From the NCBI RefSeq assembly GCF_004798705.1, contig NZ_CP039290.1:124001-188000 (forward strand): a stretch of 64,000 bases of DNA, in the 5' to 3' direction. The notes beneath the pieces are model-generated. The model had not been told where the DNA came from. It was given only the letters and a program-made list of their open reading frames with translations, and did not search any database. The DNA is from Arthrobacter sp. PAMC25564. Its GTDB lineage: Bacteria; Actinomycetota; Actinomycetes; Actinomycetales; Micrococcaceae. Each line of letters opens with the position of its first letter. Position 1 is the first letter of the stretch. A program made the translations under genes and the position numbers. Below, in pieces: positions 8,933-16,090 of this stretch.

Positions 8933-9310
8933 ATGGAAACCCTGGTAGGAACACTGAGCAAGGCCGGATCCATCCACAAGGTGGAAGGAGGCTATAGCTC
9001 CCTGCCGCAGATGAACGAACCCGGGTGTGATGCCTCCATCGGTGACTCCCTCTCCAACCCCGGCGGGTCGGTCATGAGCGCCGGATTCTTCGAACTCAAG
9101 GCCTCCGAACCCCTGGTATACACATACACCTACGACGAAATGAAGGTCGTCATCCAGGGCGAATTCATCCTCACCGACCAGACCACAGGAGACGTCACGC
9201 ATGCCAGGGAGCGCGACGTGCTGTTCTTCCCCAAGGGCACAACAGTCAAATTCGAGACCCCTGACTATGCGCTAGGTTTCTACACCGGCCACCGCTCCTT
9301 CGCACCCTGA
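8933..9310 (+). CDS. EutQ-like cupin protein
   Basis: A 125-residue single-domain cupin beginning METLVGTLSKAG, preceded by AGGAGAGAC. The pattern resembles the cupin of EutQ and related ethanolamine-utilisation proteins: YTYDEMKVVIQGEFILTD, then DVTHARERDVLFFPKGTTVKFETPD and GFYTGHRSFAP. The usual cupin metal histidines are largely missing, as in EutQ, so a metal-dependent oxygenase role is unlikely. No other eut gene is present. The next gene, a small zinc-ribbon protein, begins 29 nt downstream with its own Shine-Dalgarno, so the two are probably co-transcribed. Role unknown. Confidence 0.75.
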   Translation: METLVGTLSKAGSIHKVEGGYSSLPQMNEPGCDASIGDSLSNPGGSVMSAGFFELKASEPLVYTYTYDEMKVVIQGEFILTDQTTGDVTHARERDVLFFPKGTTVKFETPDYALGFYTGHRSFAP

Positions 9311-9339
9311 ATGACTCGGCAGACTAAAAGGAGAAGGTC

Positions 9340-9663
9340 ATGATTCTTAGAGAAATTTCGTTCGAACGGTTGATTTTCACTTGCACTGGTTGCAGCCATG
9401 ACTGGGTGGCCGACTATGACGTCCAGCATGTTGAGGACGGTCACGGGCACGAACGGGACTATTTCTTTCGCGACGGACTGCACTGCTCCGATCCCACAGG
9501 TCTAGGCGAAACGACGTGTCCGCACTGCGGCCGGGCCTCGGTCCTTGCCCACCTCAGCGCCCGTCAGGCCAGTCCCGCGGTCACGGACAGCGCCACGGAG
9601 GGACCGGGCGAAATACCCACACCTGCTCGGGCCACGGCACCGCTGCTCTCAGGCGCACGATAG
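9340..9663 (+). CDS. Small zinc-ribbon-like protein
   Basis: A 107-residue protein with two Cys pairs: CTGC at about residues 15-18 and CPHC at about residues 61-64. They probably bind one zinc ion as a rubredoxin-like ribbon. A His/Asp-rich stretch (VEDGHGHERDYFF) lies between them. The tail after residue 75 is low-complexity and probably disordered. It has a good Shine-Dalgarno (GGAGAAGG) and follows the EutQ-like cupin, with a very strong terminator at 9698-9746 closing the pair. I do not recognise a named family. Confidence 0.65.
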   Translation: MILREISFERLIFTCTGCSHDWVADYDVQHVEDGHGHERDYFFRDGLHCSDPTGLGETTCPHCGRASVLAHLSARQASPAVTDSATEGPGEIPTPARATAPLLSGAR

Positions 9664-9697
9664 GCCCCTCGCAAGGGACCGGGCCCTACCCGGGCTG

Positions 9698-9746
9698 GCG
9701 CTCAACCCCACCCCGGCTCCCCGGGTGCCGGGGTGGGGTTGAGCGC
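9698..9746 (+). terminator. Strong hairpin after the cupin/zinc-ribbon pair
   Basis: Perfect 20-bp arms (9698-9717 and 9727-9746) surround a 9-nt loop. The arms begin GCGCTCAACCCC. There is no T-run, but the stem is exceptionally stable and lies 35 bp after the zinc-ribbon stop. Confidence 0.7.
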
Positions 9747-9820
9747 CCTCTACGCAGTCCTGATCTGGCTATGATTGTCCTGGGCCTGGCGGCCCACTGC
9801 TGAGCCGCCTGCATTGCAGG

Positions 9821-9842
9821 ACACAGACAGACTTGTCTGTGT
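9821..9842 (+). promoter_or_regulatory. Candidate TetR operator 3 (autoregulatory)
   Basis: ACACAGACA-N4-TGTCTGTGT has perfect 9-bp arms and ends 11 nt before the TetR ATG at 9854. It shares AGACA-N4-TGTCT with operator 1 and nearly with operator 2, which is the best evidence that this regulator controls both itself and the oxidoreductase. Confidence 0.75.
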
Positions 9843-9853
9843 ACCATGGAGCC

Positions 9854-10459
9854 ATGACTCCGACTGCCACCACGGCACCACAGGCCGTCCGCACGCCTGC
9901 CGGGCATGCCAGGGAGAAGATCCTGGCAACGGCCTTCCGGCTCTTCTACTCCCAGGGGCTCCGGGCCGCCGGCATCGACACGATCATCGCCGAGTCCCGC
10001 GTCGCGAAGGCCACGTTCTACAAGTATTTTCCGGCCAAGGACGACCTCATTCTGGCGTATCTGGAGATGGTCGACGGTGCCTGGAGCGGGCAGCTTCACG
10101 CCGCCGCCGAAGCTGCCGGCGAGGACCCGGCCGCGCAGCTCGTGGGCCTGTTCAATGCCCTGACAACCGCCTGCCGGCGTGACGGCTACCGCGGCTGCGC
10201 CTTCATCAACGCCGCGGCCGAGTCGGCCTCAGGAACCCGCATCCACGATCGGACGGTGGCCCACAAGGAGCAGATCCGTGCCTGGATCTGCGACCTGGCC
10301 GTCCGCGCCGGCGCGCAGGATCCGGACCGGCTCGCCCGCAGCCTGACCCTGCTGCTCGACGGCGGCCTGGCCAGCGGGGTGCTCGACGGCGACCCGGCGG
10401 CCGCCATCGCCGCCCGCGACACCGCATCACAACTCGTGGCAGCTGCACTCCCCAACTGA
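9854..10459 (+). CDS. TetR-family transcriptional regulator
   Basis: A 201-residue TetR regulator. The N-terminal helix-turn-helix (residues about 16-62) reads AREKILATAFRLFYSQGL, GIDTIIAESRVAKATFYKYF, AKDDLILAYLEM. The C-terminal ligand domain resembles TetR_C_11/YcdC types, with a CRRDGYRGCAFINAAAES block also seen in regulators of reductase genes. The ATG at 9854 is preferred to an upstream TTG at 9833 because the TTG would lie inside the operator dyad. It is monocistronic, closed by the palindrome at 10463-10504. Targets proposed from shared operators are itself and the NADP oxidoreductase at 7529-8209. Confidence 0.9.
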   Translation: MTPTATTAPQAVRTPAGHAREKILATAFRLFYSQGLRAAGIDTIIAESRVAKATFYKYFPAKDDLILAYLEMVDGAWSGQLHAAAEAAGEDPAAQLVGLFNALTTACRRDGYRGCAFINAAAESASGTRIHDRTVAHKEQIRAWICDLAVRAGAQDPDRLARSLTLLLDGGLASGVLDGDPAAAIAARDTASQLVAAALPN

Positions 10460-10462
10460 GTG

Positions 10463-10504
10463 GCAATTGTTGTCGTTTTGAGGCCTCAAAACGACAACAA
10501 TTGC
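10463..10504. terminator. Perfect 42-bp palindrome after the TetR gene
   Basis: Positions 10463-10483 are exactly complementary to 10484-10504, with no unpaired centre except what must open as a loop. The arms contain TTGTTGTCGTTTTG and its complement. It starts 3 nt after the TetR stop. It most likely acts as a terminator, in both directions. Its perfect symmetry is unusual and could also allow cruciform formation. Confidence 0.7.
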
Positions 10505-10537
10505 GAGCCAGCTGGGATCACCGACATGGAGGAACCC

Positions 10538-11428
10538 GTGACCGCCTTGAACAACACCACCGCCGGCGCGCAAACCGACCCCCAACTCGCCCGCTGGCAG
10601 CGCTTCCGGAACAGCCGCAACACGGCCCTGGCCAGCGCGCACGGCTGGCTGACCCTGGCCTCGTTCCAGTGGCTGGAGGACCGGCCGGGAGCCGTCGACC
10701 TTGCCCCCGGGCTGTGGTCCACGGACGGCACGACGGCGTTCCTCACCGCCGTGGCGGCTGACGGGCTGACGCTGGTGGAGACCGGCGAGCCCGTGGACGG
10801 GACCCTCAGCGCGACGCTGTCGGATGAGGAGTCGCTGATGTGGGTGCAGTACGGCGGCGACGACGGCCGCCAGGTGGTGGTGGAGCTTGCCATGCGGGCG
10901 GACAAGTACGCCATCCGCACCCGGGATTCAAAGTCGCCCGTGTTCACGGAGTTCGACGGCGTGCCGACCTTCGACTTCCGGCCGGAACTGGCGGTCCAGG
11001 CGAAGTTCGTGCGGTATCCGGAGCCGGTGGACATCCCCATCGGCACCGCCAACCCGCTGGTGGACGGGGTCCACCGTTCCGTCGGCGAGCTGGTGTTCCG
11101 GCTGCCGGGCAAGGACCACGAGTTCCATCTGCAGGCCGAGGAGGAGAACCTCGGCGCCCTCACGGTCACGTTCCATGACGAGACCAACGGCGCGGCCCCG
11201 CCGGAACAGGCAACGGCCGAGTGGCGCAAGGTGTCCACGGCCAGGCCCCGCCCGGACAGCACGGTCATCCTGGACTTCAACCGGGCCATCAACTACCCCA
11301 GCGCCTTCACCCCGTATGGCACCTGCCCCATGCCGGTGAAGAACAACAGCCTGGACTACCGGATCGAAGCCGGGGAGAAAGAGCCTGCGCCCTTCCCACC
11401 GGCTAGACGATCGCCGAGACCCCGGTAA
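10538..11428 (+). CDS. DUF1684 family protein
   Basis: A protein of about 296 residues matching the DUF1684 pattern: WQRFRNSRNTALASAHGWLTL at the N-terminus, FDFRPELAVQAKFVRY and, near the C-terminus, STVILDFNRAINYPSAFTPYGTCPMP. The GTG at 10538 is chosen because GGAGGA at 10528-10533 precedes it; the ATG at 10526 would have no Shine-Dalgarno. No signal peptide is visible. The last residues ([10 protein letters not shown]) are atypical: the stop overlaps the stop of the convergent acyl-CoA dehydrogenase by 26 nt, so the tail may have been extended by loss of an earlier stop. Biochemical function is unknown. Confidence 0.8.
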   Translation: MTALNNTTAGAQTDPQLARWQRFRNSRNTALASAHGWLTLASFQWLEDRPGAVDLAPGLWSTDGTTAFLTAVAADGLTLVETGEPVDGTLSATLSDEESLMWVQYGGDDGRQVVVELAMRADKYAIRTRDSKSPVFTEFDGVPTFDFRPELAVQAKFVRYPEPVDIPIGTANPLVDGVHRSVGELVFRLPGKDHEFHLQAEEENLGALTVTFHDETNGAAPPEQATAEWRKVSTARPRPDSTVILDFNRAINYPSAFTPYGTCPMPVKNNSLDYRIEAGEKEPAPFPPARRSPRPR

Positions 11429-12644
11429 CCGCCCGGCCCACGATCAGCGTGTTGATCTCGAACGAACCCTCGTAGGTGTAGATCGCCTCCGCATCGGAGA
11501 AGATCTTCGCCATCCGGTAGTCGGTGACGATCCCGTTGCCGCCCAGCAGGGACCTGCCCATCGCCACGGTTTCCCGCATCCTGGCGCTGACATAGGACTT
11601 CGCCAGGGACACCTGGGCCATGTCCCCGGCACCCTGCTCCTGCAATTGCGCAATCCGGACCATCATTCCCATGCTTGCCACGGCGTTGCCCAGCATGGTC
11701 ACCAGCTGCTGCTGGACGAGCTGGAATTTCGCCAGCGGCCGCCCGAACTGCCGGCGTTCGACGGCGTACTGCCGGGCGACGTCGAACGCGGCCAGCTGCT
11801 GTCCCACGGCCTGCCACGCCACCATGATCCGGGAGCCGCGCAGCAGCTCGTTGGTGTCCTCGAAGCTGTTGATCCCTGCGAAGCGGTCAGCCTCGGCCAC
11901 CCTGACATCCTCGAACACGATGTCCGCGTTCTGCACGGTGCGCAGGGCGATCTTGTTCTCAATTTTGCTCCGGCTCAGGCCGGGCAGCTTCGCGTCCACG
12001 ATGAAGCCGCGGATGCCGCCGTCGGCCTCGTCGCGGGCCCAGACCAGCATGTAGTCGCAGAACGTCCCGTTGCCGATCCAGCGCTTGGCGCCGTTGAGTA
12101 CCCAGCAGTCCCCGCCGTCGTCCGCCGAAGCGGGCACCCGCCGGGCCCGGGTTTCCATCCCGCCGGCGACGTCGGAGCCGTGGTCCGGCTCGGTGAGGGC
12201 GAAGGCGCCGGTGGTCCGGAGGCCCGCGGCGTCCTCCAGCAGGCGGCCCTTCTGCTCCGCCGAGCCGAAGGCGTAGAGCGACTCCACGAAAAGGTCGTGG
12301 TGGACCAGGAAGAAAGTCGCCAGCGAGGTATCCACGCGGGTCATTTCGGCGATCACCAGCCCGGCAAACAGGTGGCTGTAGCCACGCTGGGCCGGGGCGC
12401 TGAGCTCCAGGCCGGCCAGCTTGGGCAGGATGTGGGCGGGGAATTCGGCCTTGTTCCACCAGTCCGTGGCGAAGGGGGCGACCTCGGCCGCCAGGAACTC
12501 CCGCAGTTCCGCCAGTTTCGCCCGCTCCACGGCGCTGAGCAGTGATTCGAAGTCGAAGAAGTCGGCCGTGGGCAGCCCCGCCATCGAAGCCGCGGGTGCC
12601 GAAGCCGGCGCCGACCCCGGGGATGAGGCGGCCGGAGCGGTCAC
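11403..12644 (-). CDS. Acyl-CoA dehydrogenase (glutaryl-CoA dehydrogenase-like)
   Basis: A 413-residue FAD-dependent acyl-CoA dehydrogenase. [18 protein letters not shown] is the FAD/substrate signature and [24 protein letters not shown] the middle beta domain. [18 protein letters not shown] and [34 protein letters not shown] close the C-terminal helical domain. The Glu in TYEGSFEIN is the predicted catalytic base. The pattern is closest to the glutaryl-CoA dehydrogenase subgroup, but the substrate cannot be fixed. About 25 residues of Ala/Pro-rich sequence precede the conserved part. The ATG overlaps the TGA of the upstream SDR gene by 4 nt, so the two form an operon for acyl-CoA or amino-acid breakdown. 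Confidence 0.9.
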   Translation of the reverse strand: MTAPAASSPGSAPASAPAASMAGLPTADFFDFESLLSAVERAKLAELREFLAAEVAPFATDWWNKAEFPAHILPKLAGLELSAPAQRGYSHLFAGLVIAEMTRVDTSLATFFLVHHDLFVESLYAFGSAEQKGRLLEDAAGLRTTGAFALTEPDHGSDVAGGMETRARRVPASADDGGDCWVLNGAKRWIGNGTFCDYMLVWARDEADGGIRGFIVDAKLPGLSRSKIENKIALRTVQNADIVFEDVRVAEADRFAGINSFEDTNELLRGSRIMVAWQAVGQQLAAFDVARQYAVERRQFGRPLAKFQLVQQQLVTMLGNAVASMGMMVRIAQLQEQGAGDMAQVSLAKSYVSARMRETVAMGRSLLGGNGIVTDYRMAKIFSDAEAIYTYEGSFEINTLIVGRAVTGVSAIV

Positions 12645-13474
12645 TTCGGTCCCATCCGGATGGCGCCGTCGAGGCGGATGGTCTCGCCATTGAGCATCGT
12701 GTTGTCGACGATATGCGCGGCCAGGTTCGCGTATTCCGCGGGCCGGCCCAGCCGGGACGGGTGCGGGACCTGGTGGCCGAGCGAGTCCTGCGCCTCCTGC
12801 GGCAGGCCTGCCATCATCGGCGTCTCGAAAATGCCCGGGGCAATCGTGACAACCCGGACCAGCGAGCGCGCCAGTTCGCGGGCGATCGGCAGCGTCATGG
12901 CAGCCACGGCACCCTTGGAGGCGGCGTAGGCAGGCTGGCCGATCTGGCCGTCGAAGGCGGCGACGGAGGCGGTGTTGATGATGACTCCGCGTTCCGGACC
13001 GCCCAGTTCCGTCACTGCCGGCTCGGTGGCCGCCATCGCGGCCGCGGCCAGGCGGATCACGTTGAAGGTGCCCACGAGGTTGATCTGGATGACGCGGTTG
13101 AAGTTCTCCAGAGGGAGCACGCCGTCGCGGCCCAGCACCTTTCCGGGCGTGCCGATCCCGGCACAGTTCACCAGAATGCGCAGCGGGCCCAGCGCGACGG
13201 CGGCGTCGACGGCGGCCTGCACCTGCGCCTCGTCAGTGACGTCCGCAGGGACAAAGACTGCCTTGTTTGTTTGTTCCGGCGGGTTTACGGCTCCGGAGGC
13301 GTCATTGCCCGCCTTCCCCCGGGCGTTGAGCTCCGCGGCGAAGGCGTCACCGGCCGAGCCCGGCAGGTCCAGCAGCACAACGGACGCGCCGGCGTCGAAC
13401 AGGCGCCTCGCCGTCGCCGCACCAAGACCCGAGGCCCCGCCGGTAATCAGCGCGACAGTACCCTTGATGTCCAT
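12641..13474 (-). CDS. SDR-family 3-hydroxyacyl-CoA dehydrogenase-like protein
   Basis: A 277-residue short-chain dehydrogenase. [13 protein letters not shown] is the NAD-binding motif, DLP after the second strand favours NAD, and [12 protein letters not shown] and [10 protein letters not shown] supply the Asn-Ser-Tyr-Lys catalytic set. [13 protein letters not shown] and [15 protein letters not shown] place it with 17beta-HSD10 / type II 3-hydroxyacyl-CoA dehydrogenases. A Gly/Asn-rich insert of about 20 residues lies near residue 55. AAGGAGG precedes the ATG. It is the first gene of the unit with the acyl-CoA dehydrogenase, which suggests consecutive steps of beta-oxidation of a branched or dicarboxylic acyl-CoA. 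A dyad at 13553-13572 may be its operator. Confidence 0.9.
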   Translation of the reverse strand: MDIKGTVALITGGASGLGAATARRLFDAGASVVLLDLPGSAGDAFAAELNARGKAGNDASGAVNPPEQTNKAVFVPADVTDEAQVQAAVDAAVALGPLRILVNCAGIGTPGKVLGRDGVLPLENFNRVIQINLVGTFNVIRLAAAAMAATEPAVTELGGPERGVIINTASVAAFDGQIGQPAYAASKGAVAAMTLPIARELARSLVRVVTIAPGIFETPMMAGLPQEAQDSLGHQVPHPSRLGRPAEYANLAAHIVDNTMLNGETIRLDGAIRMGPK

Positions 13475-13552
13475 GCATCCTCCTTGATGTGGAACCGGAA
13501 CCCTGCCGCGGACTGCGCACCTTGATGGACGAGGCAGTCACCGGCGGCGGGG

Positions 13553-13572
13553 AACATTAGTTAGTGAATGTT
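13553..13572. promoter_or_regulatory. Candidate operator between SDR and GH76 genes
   Basis: AACATT-N8-AATGTT is a perfect dyad (13553-13558, 13567-13572) in an AT-rich island within the divergent promoter region, 80 nt from the SDR start and 72 nt from the GH76 start. It has the size of a TetR-type site; the cognate regulator is not identified. Confidence 0.45.
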
Positions 13573-13644
13573 AACTGAACTGCGGACATACCGCACCTCC
13601 CCGGCGATCGCACCCCGGATGACCCCCGCCACTAGGCTGGATCC

Positions 13645-14862
13645 ATGACCCCAGCTGACGCCGCCACCGCCCCGGACTGGTCCTTCCGTGCCGACGAGGC
13701 GGCGCGCACGGTGACCAGGCTTTACGGACAACGGCTGTTCCTCCTGCCGGGCACCCACATCGCCGCGATCGTCCGGCCCTCCAGCCGGCTGAAGGACCTG
13801 GCCCGGCCCTGGCACTACTGGTGGCAGGCGCACTACCTGGACTGCCTTGTGGACGCCGGCCGGCGGGAGCTGGTCAATCTGAACGCCGGCCGTCCGGGAG
13901 CGAAGTTCGACGGCGAAACCCGGCCGAGCGCCGGAAAGCTGGCTTCACGGCTCCTCACCGGCATCCGGCTGCGCAACTTTTTCACGGTCGTCAACAACTA
14001 CTACGACGACATGGCGTGGCTGGCCCTTGCCACCCTGAGGCTGGGGCAGCTTGCCGCCGACGCCAGCAAGCCGGGCGGCCGGCGCACCGCCCGCGTCCTG
14101 CACCGCCTCACGCAGCAGTTCGATTCCGCCTCCACGGACGATCTGGGCGGCGGGACCTTCTGGAGCAAGAAACGCGATTTCAAAAACACGCCCGCCACCG
14201 CACCGGTGGCACTCCACTACGCCCGGACCGGCAGGGCCGCCAAGGCCCAGGCCCTGCTGGACTGGCTCGATGCCCGGCTCTACGACCCGGAACAGGGCAT
14301 GTACCGGGACGGGCTGCGGATCACCGGCACCGGGGAGGTGCTGATGGAAAGCGCCATCTATTCCTACAACCAGGGTCCGGTCCTCGGCGCCCTGCTCGAA
14401 CTTGGCGGCGCGGGGAACCTTGAACGGGCCTCCGCCCTCGTGGCAGCGGTGGCGCGCAGCTTCACCCTGGCCGCACCGCTGACGGGGCGCAGTGCGACGG
14501 TGCTGCGCTGCGAGGGAACCGGCGACGGCGGACTCTTCACCGGGATCCTGGTCCGATACCTGGCACTGGCGGCCATGGACGAACGGCTTCCGGCCGGGAC
14601 CCGGGCCACGGCGGCCCTGCTCGTGACGGACACCGCGGAGGCCTTCTGGGAAGGCCGCCGCACCCTTCCGGCCACCGACCCGCTCGCCCGCCGCGGCGGC
14701 AGGCTGGTCTTCTCCCTACGGCCCGAGCTGCCGGCTCGCCTGAGCTACCCGGCCGGCGCCGCCTTCGAACTGTCCACCCAGCTCCAGGCCTGGATGGTGC
14801 TGGAAGCTGCGGCCGCCATCGCCCGGCGGGCCGGCGGCCCGGGTGACGCAGCAGGGAATTAG
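13645..14862 (+). CDS. Glycoside hydrolase family 76 protein
   Basis: A 405-residue protein of the GH76 alpha-1,6-mannanase fold, an (alpha/alpha)6 barrel. The paired catalytic aspartates are in FFTVVNNYYDDMAWLALA near residue 118. GGTFWSKKRDFKNTPATAPVAL and the repeat YNQGPVLGALLELG are further signatures. No signal peptide is apparent, so it may act inside the cell or be exported by a non-classical route; that is unusual for a polymer hydrolase. A TAGGCT box ends 6 nt before the ATG, suggesting a leaderless transcript. It is divergent from the SDR/acyl-CoA dehydrogenase unit and no other mannan gene is adjacent. Confidence 0.85.
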   Translation: MTPADAATAPDWSFRADEAARTVTRLYGQRLFLLPGTHIAAIVRPSSRLKDLARPWHYWWQAHYLDCLVDAGRRELVNLNAGRPGAKFDGETRPSAGKLASRLLTGIRLRNFFTVVNNYYDDMAWLALATLRLGQLAADASKPGGRRTARVLHRLTQQFDSASTDDLGGGTFWSKKRDFKNTPATAPVALHYARTGRAAKAQALLDWLDARLYDPEQGMYRDGLRITGTGEVLMESAIYSYNQGPVLGALLELGGAGNLERASALVAAVARSFTLAAPLTGRSATVLRCEGTGDGGLFTGILVRYLALAAMDERLPAGTRATAALLVTDTAEAFWEGRRTLPATDPLARRGGRLVFSLRPELPARLSYPAGAAFELSTQLQAWMVLEAAAAIARRAGGPGDAAGN

Positions 14863-14886
14863 ATCATGCAATAGTTTCGTAATTGA

Positions 14887-14902
14887 TGTGATCCTGATCA
14901 CT
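14887..14902 (+). promoter_or_regulatory. CRP/GlxR-like site upstream of the iron transporter
   Basis: TGTGA-TCCTGA-TCACT matches the CRP/GlxR consensus TGTGA-N6-TCACA at all but the last base. It lies about 140 nt before the solute-binding protein gene and 24 nt before the DtxR box, where an activator could act. Confidence 0.5.
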
Positions 14903-14925
14903 TAAGGCGTAATCGAGTTGGTTGC

Positions 14926-14944
14926 TTAGGTTTGGCTAACCTAC
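14926..14944 (+). promoter_or_regulatory. DtxR/IdeR iron box
   Basis: TTAGGTTTGGCTAACCTAC matches the DtxR/IdeR consensus TTAGGTTAGGCTAACCTAA at 17 of 19 positions. It lies 86 nt before the ATG of the ferric-iron binding protein, so the fbp-like operon should be repressed by iron-loaded DtxR/IdeR. Confidence 0.9.
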
Positions 14945-15029
14945 AGTTTTTCCTAGTGAGCATGCCCTAACTTCCCCGCTCACAGGGGGCTAGGGCTCCC
15001 CAGACCTATTCCTTGCAGAAAGTAGCCCC

Positions 15030-16085
15030 ATGAAGATCCGCAACAATGCGCTGGCCGGGATCGCACTCCTCGCCACCGCCGCGCTCGGCCTGGCAGCCTG
15101 TGGCTCCGGCACCTCCAGCGGCGGCAGCAGCAGCGCCGGGACAGACGGCAAAGTCGCCGGCGAGATCACGGTCTACAACGCCCAGCACGACACCCTGACC
15201 AAGGAATGGGTCGACGCCTTCACCGCGGAAACCGGCGTCAAGGTCACGGTGCGCCAGGGGGACGACACGGAGATGTCGAACCAGATCATCCAGGAAGGCC
15301 AGGCCTCCCCGGCCGACGTCTTCCTCACCGAGAACTCCCCCGCCATGGCCCAGGTGGAAAACGCCGGCCTGTTCGCAGACGTGGACAAGGCCACCACCGA
15401 CCAGGTGCCGGCCGCATTCCGCCCCTCGACCAACAAGTGGACCGGCATCGCGGCACGCTCCACCGTGCTCGTCTATGACAAGAGCAAGCTGAGCGACAGC
15501 CAGTTGCCCAAGTCCATGCTGGATCTGGCCAAGCCCGAATGGAAGGGCAAGTGGGCGGCATCGCCGTCCGGCGCCGACTTCCAGGCGATCGTCTCCGCCC
15601 TGCTCGAGCTCAAGGGCGAAGCCGCCACCGCGGACTGGCTCAAGGGCATGAAGGAAAACTCCAAGGCCTACAAGGGCAACAGCACGGCCATGAAGGCCGT
15701 CAACGCCGGCGAGGTGGACGCCGCCCTGATCTACCACTACTACTACTACGGCGACCAGGCCAAGACCGGAGAGAACTCCAAGAACCTCACGCCGTACTAC
15801 TTCAAGAACCAGGATCCCGGCGCATTCGTGTCCGTCTCCGGCGGCGGCGTGCTGAAGTCCTCCAAGAACGCCGCGGCCGCCCAGGCCTTCCTGAAGTTCA
15901 TCACCGGCAAGAAGGGCCAGGAGATTCTCCAGAAGGGCACCTCCTTCGAGTACGCCATCGCCTCCGATGTCCCGGCGAACGACAAGCTCGTGCCGTTGAA
16001 GGAGCTGCAGGCCCCCACCGTGGATCCTGCCAAGCTCAACTCCGCCAAGGTCACCGAGCTGATGACCCAGGCGGGGCTGCTGTAG
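15030..16085 (+). CDS. Ferric-iron ABC transporter, substrate-binding lipoprotein
   Basis: A 351-residue periplasmic-binding-type lipoprotein: signal peptide with lipobox LAAC (Cys24), then a Gly/Ser linker. The mature part is an FbpA/FutA-type extracellular iron-binding protein. It begins EITVYNAQHDTLTKEWVDAF and carries the tyrosine cluster ALIYHYYYYGDQ near residue 235 that would supply Fe(III) phenolate ligands. It captures ferric ion outside the membrane and hands it to the permease at 16091. The DtxR box and a CRP-like site lie upstream. The gene is followed after 5 nt by the permease, so the three genes form one operon. Confidence 0.9.
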   Translation: MKIRNNALAGIALLATAALGLAACGSGTSSGGSSSAGTDGKVAGEITVYNAQHDTLTKEWVDAFTAETGVKVTVRQGDDTEMSNQIIQEGQASPADVFLTENSPAMAQVENAGLFADVDKATTDQVPAAFRPSTNKWTGIAARSTVLVYDKSKLSDSQLPKSMLDLAKPEWKGKWAASPSGADFQAIVSALLELKGEAATADWLKGMKENSKAYKGNSTAMKAVNAGEVDAALIYHYYYYGDQAKTGENSKNLTPYYFKNQDPGAFVSVSGGGVLKSSKNAAAAQAFLKFITGKKGQEILQKGTSFEYAIASDVPANDKLVPLKELQAPTVDPAKLNSAKVTELMTQAGLL

Positions 16086-16090
16086 TAGCA

